NCBI RefSeq assembly: GCF_003217575.1
Contig: NZ_QJTC01000014.1
Coordinates: 1-64,000 of the forward strand
DNA from: Xylophilus ampelinus
GTDB taxonomy: Bacteria; Pseudomonadota; Gammaproteobacteria; Burkholderiales; Burkholderiaceae_C
Reading direction: 5' to 3'
Length of the DNA stretch: 64,000 nt
The notes under the pieces are model-generated. The model did no database searches, was not told the DNA's origin, and saw only the letters and a program-made list of their open reading frames with translations. Made by a program: the position numbers and the translations under genes. Below are positions 58,077 to 64,000 of this stretch, piece after piece. Position 1 is the first letter of the stretch. Every line of letters starts with the position of its first letter.

Positions 58077-59043
58077 CTCGCCGATCCCGGTGTTCGCGTA
58101 CGGCGGCACCGAGCGCGTCATCTGGGACCTGGGCCGGGCGCTGGTGCAGCGCGGCCACCGGGTGAGCTATTTGGTGCCGGCGGGCTCGCACTGCGACTTC
58201 GCGACCAACGTCCTGCCGATCGACACCGAGCGGGCCTGGGCCGAGCAGGTGCCGGCCGAGGTCGACATCGTCCATTTCCAGTTCCATCCCAAGTTCGCGT
58301 CCGAAGACGCGCTGGGCAGGCCCTACCTGGTGACCGAGCACGGCAACGCCCGCAAGCCCCGGCCGTTGCCGCTCAACACCGTGTTCCTCTCGCGCGACCA
58401 TGCGGCGCGCTACGGCTCTAACCGCTATGTGCACAACGGCCTCGACTGGTCGGCCTACGGCCCGGTCGATTTCGATCGGCCGCGCGGGTACTACCACTTC
58501 CTCGGCAAGGCCGCCTGGCGTGTCAAGAACGTCGCTGGCGCCATTCAGGTGGCGCAGAAAGCCGGCGTGCTGCTGGACGTGCTGGGCGGCGATCGGCTCA
58601 ACTGGAAGCGCGGCTTTCGCTACACTTTCTCGCGCCGCATCCGCTTCCACGGCATGGTGGGCGGCGTGACCAAGAACGCATTGCTCAACGGATCACGCGG
58701 CATGATTTTCCCGGTTCGCTGGCACGAGCCCTTCGGCCTGGCGATCATCGAGAGCCTGTACTTCGGCTGCCCGGTCTTCGCGACGCCTTACGGTGCCCTG
58801 CCCGAGCTGGTGCCGCACGACTGCGGCGTGCTGGCCGACAACGCGGACGCCCTGGCCGGGGCGGTGCGCGCCAACCGCTTCGATCCGCGCCGCTGCCACG
58901 ACCACGTCGTCGAACACTTCGGCGCCGAACGCATGGCCGCCGACTACCTGCGGGTCTACGAGCAAGTGCTGGCCGGCGAGAAACTGCACGATACGCAGCC
59001 GGTGATCCAGGGGCAGGCGCGGGAACTGGCCTGGCGCAACTGA
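58054..59043 (+). CDS. Glycosyltransferase family 4
   Basis: GT-B fold transferase of 329 aa. N-terminal domain: MHVLLVNNSPIPVFAYGGTE, RVIWDLGRALVQRGHRVSYL; C-terminal nucleotide-sugar domain: GYYHFLGKAAWRVKNVAGAI, IRFHGMVGGVTKNALL and PVRWHEPFGLAIIESLYFGC with the E-x7-E motif (EPFGLAIIE). Likely adds a hexose to LPS core or O-antigen, given the overlapping O-antigen ligase and the GT2 gene upstream; donor and acceptor unknown. It overlaps the ligase gene by 23 nt and ends the operon begun at ilvE or at the GT2 gene. Confidence 0.88.
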   Translation: MHVLLVNNSPIPVFAYGGTERVIWDLGRALVQRGHRVSYLVPAGSHCDFATNVLPIDTERAWAEQVPAEVDIVHFQFHPKFASEDALGRPYLVTEHGNARKPRPLPLNTVFLSRDHAARYGSNRYVHNGLDWSAYGPVDFDRPRGYYHFLGKAAWRVKNVAGAIQVAQKAGVLLDVLGGDRLNWKRGFRYTFSRRIRFHGMVGGVTKNALLNGSRGMIFPVRWHEPFGLAIIESLYFGCPVFATPYGALPELVPHDCGVLADNADALAGAVRANRFDPRRCHDHVVEHFGAERMAADYLRVYEQVLAGEKLHDTQPVIQGQARELAWRN

Positions 59044-59172
59044 CGGGGCTGGGTAGCGCCGTCAGGAGCAAGTCCAAAGTCGGGGCCGACGGGCCGGCCG
59101 GTGCGGCGGCGCACCTCGGCGGCAGCGTCGGACAGCACGGTCGCCGAGCGCCGGCGTGTCGGCATATGCACG

Positions 59173-60105
59173 CTATCGAAAGGCCGATCCACCGGCTGTG
59201 GCGGCGTGCGCATCGAACGTCGTCGACGCTGGTGCCGCGCCGGTCCGGTAACTGTCCTGCAGCGCCGCCTGCAGCGCATCCAGCGCGGCCGACCGGTAGC
59301 CGCTGCGCCGCACCAGCAGGGTGTCGACCGTGCAGAGCGGATGCAGCCGCAGTTCGGGCGGCACGCGGGTCATCGCCAGCACCGAGCGGGGCACCACGGC
59401 CACGCAGGTGCCGGCCGTCACGCAGGCCAGGATCGCGTGGTAGGAACCCAGTTCCAGCAGCTGCATCGGCCGGGGCCGGGGCCCCAGCCAGGCCTGGGCG
59501 ATGCGGCGGTAGGTGCAACCGGCTTCGAAGGCGGCCAGCGTGCCGGGCTGCACGTCGGCGGGGCCTGCTATCGGCGGATGGCCGGCCGGCAGGGCCAGCA
59601 TTAGTTCTTCCACGTAGAGCGCCACCGCGTCCAGCCCCGGGCCGGGCGGATCGCCTGGCGGCCAGGCGACCAGGATCGCGTCGAGCGCATGCGCTTCCAG
59701 GCGGTCGATCAGCTGTTGACTGGAGGCGATGGCGAGTTCCAGCGCCACGTCCGGCCACTGCCGGTGGAAATGCGCCAGCGGCCCGGGCAGCCGGCTGGCG
59801 GCGGTGCTCTCCATCGAGCCCAGGCGCAGCCGACCGGCGGGCTGCGCCGGGCGCATTGCCTGGCGGGCCTCCGCGGCCAGGGCCAGCAGACGGTCGGCAT
59901 AGCCGAGCAGGGTGCGGCCCTCGGCCGTAAGCGCCATGCGCTTGCCTTCGCGCAGGAACAGCGCGGTGGCCAGGCTGTCTTCTAGCTGCTGCACCCGGGT
60001 CGTCACGTTCGACTGCACCCGGCCCAGCCGCTCGGCCGCGCGGGTGATGCTGCCTTCGGTCGCCACGGTGCGGAAGATTTCCAGCGCCGCCAAGTCCACT
60101 CGCAT
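59173..60105 (-). CDS. LysR-family transcriptional regulator
   Basis: Product of 310 aa: MRVDLAALEIFRTVATEGSI, ERLGRVQSNVTTRVQQLEDS (recognition helix) and ALFLREGKRMALTAEGRTLL form the DNA-binding domain; GRLRLGSMESTAASRLPGPL starts the effector-binding domain, which ends near QDSYRTGAAPAS. It is divergent from the YbfB/YjiJ-type MFS gene across 45 bp of AT-rich DNA, a standard arrangement for control of an exporter by its LysR. Convergent with the LPS operon. Confidence 0.88.
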   Translation of the reverse strand: MRVDLAALEIFRTVATEGSITRAAERLGRVQSNVTTRVQQLEDSLATALFLREGKRMALTAEGRTLLGYADRLLALAAEARQAMRPAQPAGRLRLGSMESTAASRLPGPLAHFHRQWPDVALELAIASSQQLIDRLEAHALDAILVAWPPGDPPGPGLDAVALYVEELMLALPAGHPPIAGPADVQPGTLAAFEAGCTYRRIAQAWLGPRPRPMQLLELGSYHAILACVTAGTCVAVVPRSVLAMTRVPPELRLHPLCTVDTLLVRRSGYRSAALDALQAALQDSYRTGAAPASTTFDAHAATAGGSAFR

Positions 60106-60150
60106 CCCCTGTAAATCTTCGATGAGGATGGATTCTATATTTTCATTCTC

Positions 60151-61464
60151 TTGATAAGATGGAAAGACGCCGACGTGGCGTGGGCTTTACCCGTTCTTCC
60201 CGTGCCGCTTCCCTACATCTTCCGCATCCGCCCCGACCGGCCCCTGCACATCGCCATCGCGGGCACCGCCACCCTGGCGGCTGCCCTGGGCATCGGCCGT
60301 TTCGCCTTCACACCGCTGCTGCCGATGATGCTGCACGACGGCGTGATCGACTTGGCCGCCGGCAGCTGGCTGGCGACCGCCAACTACATCGGCTACCTGG
60401 TCGGGGCCTTGCTTTACATGGCCCTGCCCTGGTTGAGCCGCCGGCTCGGCCGGGCGGTACCGGGTGCGGTGCTGGCGCGCGGCGGGCTGGTGGCGACGGT
60501 GCTGCTGACGCTGGGGCTGGCGCTGCCCTGGCAGGACGGCTGGCCGACGCTGCGGTTCACCGCCGGAGTGGTGAGCGCGATGGTGTTCCTCTCGACCTCG
60601 CACTGGTGCATGGGCCGGCTGTCCGCGCTGGGCACGCCGGCGCTCGGCGGGTTGATCTTCTGCGGGCCGGGGCTGGGCATCGCGCTGACCGGTCTGTCGG
60701 CCAGCGCGATGGTGGCGGCGCACCAGAGCGCGGCCACCGGATGGGCGGTCTTCGGCGGGCTGGCCGCACTGCTGACCGCCTTCGTCTGGCCTGTGCTGGG
60801 GCGCGGCGGCGAGGCCGGTCCGGCCGGCGGGCCGGCGAACGGTACGCCGGCGGCGCCCGCACCGTCGCCGGCCGCCGAGCGGGCGCTGCTCGCCATCGCC
60901 TACGGGCTGGCCGGCTTCGGCTACATCGTTACCGCCACCTTCCTGCCGGTGATCGCCCGCACCGTGCTGCCGGCCGGTTCGCCCTGGCCCGACCTGTTCT
61001 GGCCGATGTTCGGCGGCGGCGTGGCGCTGGGTGCCCTGCTCTCGACCCGCGTGGCCCAGGCCCGCGACCGGCGCCTGCTGCTGGCGGCGTGCTACCTGGT
61101 GCAGGCCGCGGCCATCGTCCTCGGCATGGTGTGGCCGGGTCCCGCGGGGTTCGCGCTGGGCAGCCTGCTGCTTGGCCTGCCCTTCACCGCAATCACCTTC
61201 TTCGCGCTGCAGGAGGCCCGCCGCGAATGGCCCGCCGCCGGTGCGAGCTTCACCGGCCTGCTGACGGCCCTCTACGGCATCGGCCAGATCGCCGGGCCGC
61301 CCCTGGTGGCGCTGCTGCTGTCGCATGCGGCCTCGCGGGCCGAGGGATTCCACTGGGCGCTGGCGCTGGCGGCCAGTTCGCTGGTGCTGGGGGCGGTGGT
61401 GTACGGGGTGATGTGGAGGCGTTGGCCATTACAGGTCCGCACGCGCGCTGCCGGCGCTGCCTGA
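60151..61464 (+). CDS. YbfB/YjiJ family MFS transporter
   Basis: Twelve-TM transporter of about 437 aa. Diagnostic for this MFS subfamily: LGIGRFAFTPLLPMMLHDG, NYIGYLVGALLYMALP, LIFCGPGLGIALTGL and AYGLAGFGYIVTATFLPVIA. Substrate unknown; likely an exporter. No ATG lies in a suitable place: TTG at 60151 or GTG at 60175 or 60202 are candidates, the last giving VPLPYIFRIRPDRPLHI just before TM1; the true start is unresolved. Divergent from a LysR gene, convergent with the histidine kinase gene. Confidence 0.85.
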   Translation: MIRWKDADVAWALPVLPVPLPYIFRIRPDRPLHIAIAGTATLAAALGIGRFAFTPLLPMMLHDGVIDLAAGSWLATANYIGYLVGALLYMALPWLSRRLGRAVPGAVLARGGLVATVLLTLGLALPWQDGWPTLRFTAGVVSAMVFLSTSHWCMGRLSALGTPALGGLIFCGPGLGIALTGLSASAMVAAHQSAATGWAVFGGLAALLTAFVWPVLGRGGEAGPAGGPANGTPAAPAPSPAAERALLAIAYGLAGFGYIVTATFLPVIARTVLPAGSPWPDLFWPMFGGGVALGALLSTRVAQARDRRLLLAACYLVQAAAIVLGMVWPGPAGFALGSLLLGLPFTAITFFALQEARREWPAAGASFTGLLTALYGIGQIAGPPLVALLLSHAASRAEGFHWALALAASSLVLGAVVYGVMWRRWPLQVRTRAAGAA

Positions 61465-61466
61465 AT

Positions 61467-61560
61467 TCCTGCGAGCGCAGGATTTACACGGCCGGGTCGC
61501 CGGCTGAACCGGCTATTTCCTGCGGGCGTAGGAACCGTAGACGGTCGACACGACCCGGCC
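61467..61560. terminator. Structured convergent intergenic region with nested inverted repeats
   Basis: TCCTGCG-AG-CGCAGGA (61467-61482) is a perfect small hairpin; GGCCGGGTCG (61490-61499) pairs with CGACCCGGCC (61551-61560); within, TTCCTGCGGGCGTAGGAA forms a third, imperfect stem. It fills the whole gap between two convergent genes, and probably acts as a bidirectional terminator. There is no clear U-tract. Confidence 0.5.
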
Positions 61561-61564
61561 CGTT

Positions 61565-62896
61565 TCAGCCTGCCGCGCCGCTCTCGCCCGCCAGCACCCT
61601 CGCCGTCTCCAGCGGCATCTCCAGCACGAAGCACGCGCCCGGCCCGCCATCGGGGCGGTCCTCGCAGCGGACGGTGCCGCCGTGGCGCAGTGCGATCGAG
61701 CGGACCAGGGCCAGGCCCAGGCCGACACCGCCGTCGCGCTCGCTGGCGCCGGGCAGGCGATAGAAGGGCTCGAAGATGCGGTCGCGCTGCTCGGGCGGCA
61801 CTCCCGGGCCGTGGTCGCAGACGCGCAGCACCGCGCGGCCGGGGCGGCCCGGCGGGGCGGTTTCGCGCTGCAGGATCAGCGCGATCTCGCCCTGGCTGTA
61901 GCGGCGGGCGTTCTCCAGCAGGTTGCGCACCGCACGGCGCATCAGGCGGGCCACGCCGTGGACCTCCACGTCGGCGGCGTTGGGATCGACCTGCAGCTCG
62001 GCGCCGACGCGGGCGCATTCCTCGGCCGCCAGGCCGGTCAGGTCGACCGGTTCTTCGGTGCCGACGTCGGCCTCCTGCGCATCGAGTCGGCTGGCCAGCA
62101 GGATCTCGTCGATCAGCTGGTCGAGTTCGGCGATGTTGCGGGCGATCTCGGCCTTGAAGGCAGGCGACGGCGTGCCGCCCATCAGCTCCAGCCCCATACG
62201 GATGCGGGTGAGCGGCGAGCGCAGTTCGTGCGACGCGTTGGCCAGCAGGGTGCGGTGCGATTCGACCAGCGTCTCGATCCGCTCTGCCGCATGGTTGAAG
62301 CGGCGCGCCAGGAACGCGACCTCGTCGGCGCCCTGCACCGGCACCCGCGCGGCCAGGTCGCCGCGGCCCCAGCTCTCGACGCCCTGCTGCAGCCGTTCCA
62401 GCCGCCGGGTGAGCTTGCGAATGATCGGGTAGGTGGCCAGCGCCACCGCCACCGCCACCAGCCCCAGCGTCCAGAAGAAGCCGAAGGGCGGCTTGTTCCA
62501 GAAGCCGCCGGGCGGGCGCTGCAGGTGCATCGTGAGCAGCTGGCCGTCGCCCATCGTGACCACGAACTCGGGGCCGGTGCGCGGCGGCGGCGGCGGGTGC
62601 AGGTTGGGCGGAAACGGCTTGTCGCTGGGGCCGGTATCGGGTGGCGCCTCGCCGGGCGGGATGCGCCGCCGCAGGATGCCGTTGCCGACCACGCCGCCCT
62701 CGACGTTACGCACGATCAGCTCCCGCGGCGGCGGATCGGCGGCCATCTGCCAGGCCCATCCGACCAGCAGCGTCAGCACCGCCACCGCCAGCAGCACCGC
62801 CAGCCAGATGCGCACGTACAGCCGCTGCCCCAGGCGCGCCAGTGGCCCGGAGCGCGACTGGCGCGGCGGCGGTATCTCGGTTGTTTGCGCACGCAT
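61565..62896 (-). CDS. Sensor histidine kinase (HAMP-HisKA-HATPase)
   Basis: Membrane-bound kinase of 443 aa. TM1 about res 29-49; a short Pro-rich periplasmic sensor (50-150, with PPNLHPPPPPRTGPEFV); TM2 near 157-176; HAMP (KLTRRLERLQQGVESWGRGD); HisKA with the phosphoacceptor His in ANASHELRSPLTRIRMGLEL; HATPase with NLLENARRYS (N box), DHGPGVPP (G1), FEPFYRL (F) and GVGLGLALVRSIA (G2). ATG at 62896 follows AAGGA at an 8-nt gap; an in-frame ATG at 62962 is less likely. Pairs with the response regulator 150 bp upstream. RstB/CpxA-like in layout; stimulus unknown. Confidence 0.92.
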   Translation of the reverse strand: MRAQTTEIPPPRQSRSGPLARLGQRLYVRIWLAVLLAVAVLTLLVGWAWQMAADPPPRELIVRNVEGGVVGNGILRRRIPPGEAPPDTGPSDKPFPPNLHPPPPPRTGPEFVVTMGDGQLLTMHLQRPPGGFWNKPPFGFFWTLGLVAVAVALATYPIIRKLTRRLERLQQGVESWGRGDLAARVPVQGADEVAFLARRFNHAAERIETLVESHRTLLANASHELRSPLTRIRMGLELMGGTPSPAFKAEIARNIAELDQLIDEILLASRLDAQEADVGTEEPVDLTGLAAEECARVGAELQVDPNAADVEVHGVARLMRRAVRNLLENARRYSQGEIALILQRETAPPGRPGRAVLRVCDHGPGVPPEQRDRIFEPFYRLPGASERDGGVGLGLALVRSIALRHGGTVRCEDRPDGGPGACFVLEMPLETARVLAGESGAAG

Positions 62897-63047
62897 CGGC
62901 AAATCCTTTTTATTCTCGGACTCCAGCGGCATACAGGGCGCGGGATGCCCTACCGGGACCACCGCGGATCCGGCTCCGCCGGTCCGCCGGTGGTGCCCCC
63001 TGCAAGGGGGTAGGCGAAGACACGCGGTGCGCAGCCTGGGGGTATGC

Positions 63048-63770
63048 TCAATCCTGCTGTTTGGCGAAGACGTAGCCCACGCCGCGCACCGTCAGGATGC
63101 GCTTGGGGTTCTTGGCATCGACCTCGATCGCCGCGCGGATGCGGCCCATGTGCACGTCGATCGAGCGGTCGAAGGCCTCCAGCTCGCGGCCGCGCACCGC
63201 TTCCATGATCTGGTCGCGGCTCAGCACCCGGCCGGCCCGCTCGGCCAGCGCGACCAGCAGGTCGAACTGGTAGGAGGTCAGCTCGCAGGCCTGGTTGCCG
63301 ACGGTGACCGCGCGGGCGTCGCGGTCGATCTCCAGGGTGCCGAAGCGCAAGGTGCGGGCCGAAGGGGCGGCGCCGTCGCCGCGGCGGCGCAGGATGGCGC
63401 GGATGCGGGCCAGCAGTTCGCGCGGCTCGAAGGGCTTGGGCAGGTAGTCGTCGGCACCCATTTCCAGGCCGATGATCCGGTCCATCGGATCGCCCTTGGC
63501 GGTGAGCATCAGCACCGGCACACGGGAGGCGCCGCTGGAGAGCGCGCGGATGCGGCGGCAGACCTCCAGCCCGTCGATGTCGGGCAGCATCAGGTCGAGG
63601 ATCACCAGATCGGGCACCGGCCCGTCGCCCTGGACCTGCGCCAGGCCGCTCAGGCCGTCGACCGCGTGTGCGATCTCGAAGCCCGACTGGGTCAGGTACT
63701 CGCCCACCATCTCCGCCAGACGGGCGTCGTCTTCTATCATCAAAAGGCGCGTGGGACTGGGTGTGCTCAT
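63048..63770 (-). CDS. OmpR-family response regulator
   Basis: Product of 240 aa. Receiver domain: LLMIEDDARLAEMVGEYLTQ with acidic pair E13/D14, phosphoacceptor Asp59 in LVILDLMLPDIDGLEV, Thr in MLTAKGD and Lys in DYLPKPFEPRELLARI. C-terminal winged helix: LTSYQFDLLVALAERAGRVL, SRDQIMEAVRGRELEAFDRS and VHMGRIRAAIE, ending ILTVRGVGYVFAKQQD. Closest in pattern to RstA/OmpR. It is transcribed ahead of, and presumably with, the histidine kinase gene. Confidence 0.94.
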   Translation of the reverse strand: MSTPSPTRLLMIEDDARLAEMVGEYLTQSGFEIAHAVDGLSGLAQVQGDGPVPDLVILDLMLPDIDGLEVCRRIRALSSGASRVPVLMLTAKGDPMDRIIGLEMGADDYLPKPFEPRELLARIRAILRRRGDGAAPSARTLRFGTLEIDRDARAVTVGNQACELTSYQFDLLVALAERAGRVLSRDQIMEAVRGRELEAFDRSIDVHMGRIRAAIEVDAKNPKRILTVRGVGYVFAKQQD

Positions 63771-63852
63771 GGGTGCATGCTCGTGCCGGTGGTCGGGGGT
63801 TCGGTTGAAGGCACCGTAAAGTTGGGTAAACGGTGGTGTTCGGCGCAGGCTG

Positions 63853-63900
63853 GATGCTATTAAATATATAGCTTATGGTCGGCGCCGTACGCCGGGCTCG
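63853..63900 (-). repeat. Dispersed intergenic element, copy E
   Basis: On the plus strand: core GCTATTAAATATATAGC (63856-63872), then TTATGGTCGGCGCCGTACGC and CGGGC. GCGCCGACCATAA on the minus strand matches the GC arm of copy A (GCTTTATGCCGAC in inverted sense). It lies between the response regulator and the next gene. Confidence 0.7.
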
Positions 63901-63912
63901 GGCCTTTTCTTC

Positions 63913-64000
63913 TCACATTCGGGCGCGGCTCGCCAGGGCGACCAGCACCAGCACCGGCAAGCCCAGCACGGCGGTCATCGTGAAGAAGGCGCCGTAGCCG
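63913..64000 (-). CDS. C-terminal end of an MFS transporter (partial, runs off the window)
   Basis: The last 28 codons of a minus-strand gene: GYGAFFTMTAVLGLPVLVLV, ALASRARM, stop at 63913-63915. A final TM helix preceded by GYGxFFxMTxxLGLPVL is typical of the last helix of MFS carriers, AmpG (muropeptide permease) among them. Too little is present for a firm assignment; the rest lies beyond 64000. Confidence 0.55.
   Translation of the reverse strand, partial: GYGAFFTMTAVLGLPVLVLVALASRARM

Noticed and set aside
1-64000. CRISPR arrays, rRNA, tRNA genes, prophage structural genes, complete IS elements
   Set aside because: No regularly spaced repeats, no recognisable RNA gene sequence, no capsid/tail/terminase genes and no transposase were seen anywhere in the window.

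Overview
The window is a high-GC Betaproteobacterial chromosome segment, most probably Burkholderiales, family Comamonadaceae (Variovorax/Xylophilus/Acidovorax-like; genus not assignable by eye). Reasons: pervasive G/C third codon positions, many LysR regulators, a Bug-type periplasmic binding protein, an Omp32-like porin, the lplT/alr and ilvE/zinc-finger/LPS-glycosyltransferase neighbourhoods, and a DUF3297 gene. No rRNA, tRNA or CRISPR array was recognised.

Layout. 1-4150 is a visibly AT-richer, foreign-looking defence cassette: a C5-cytosine methyltransferase (dcm-like), a convergent two-gene unit (DUF262 protein + MAE_28990/MAE_18760-type HEPN nuclease) and a Vsr endonuclease, closed by a tandem 21-bp repeat resembling a transposon end. 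4240-5544 is a metabolite:H+ symporter. 5860-11431 is a compact Csu-like chaperone-usher operon (two spore-coat-U subunits, chaperone, usher, two-domain tip protein). 11428-12894 is a frameshifted LysR gene divergent from a PACE efflux pump. 13151-24828 carries housekeeping genes (dinG, DUF3297, a 3'-5' exonuclease, glutathione peroxidase, radA, an acyltransferase/EF-hand ORF, cobalamin adenosyltransferase), interrupted by a solo AAA ATPase and gene wreckage (truncated nuclease-like ORF, mmsA fragment, BCCT transporter with an internal deletion). 24957-29213 is a D-amino-acid module (LysR, dadA, acidic amino-acid binding protein, Asp/Glu racemase). 29198-30921 is a collapsed malonate decarboxylase operon, including an in-frame mdcA-mdcD chimera. 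31010-43348 holds LysR/pirin, porin, two chemoreceptors, a thioesterase, a CysB-type regulator, an AsmA-like protein and an omega-aminotransferase. 43422-44530 is another graveyard (ATPase + TOPRIM pair, TonB-receptor tail). 44733-47779 has an alpha/beta hydrolase, a Bug protein and a DUF2383 protein. 47876-59043 has alr with a coupled membrane protein, lplT, a DMT exporter, trehalase, ilvE, a zinc-finger protein and an LPS-core/O-antigen operon. 59173-64000 has a LysR/MFS pair, a two-component system and the end of another MFS gene.

Two themes stand out beyond the individual genes. First, a dispersed about 50-58-bp intergenic element (GC-rich arm plus a 17-bp AT-rich GCTA-N9-TAGC core) occurs five times intact and once degenerate, and two copies bracket a larger inverted-repeat block at 20229-20705. 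Second, at least five loci carry truncated, frameshifted or deletion-fused genes, suggesting ongoing gene loss (or, for the single-base shifts, possible assembly error). The best candidate for an undescribed system is the Dcm/HEPN/DUF262/Vsr cassette with its perfect 9-bp inverted repeat in the DUF262/vsr intergenic region.
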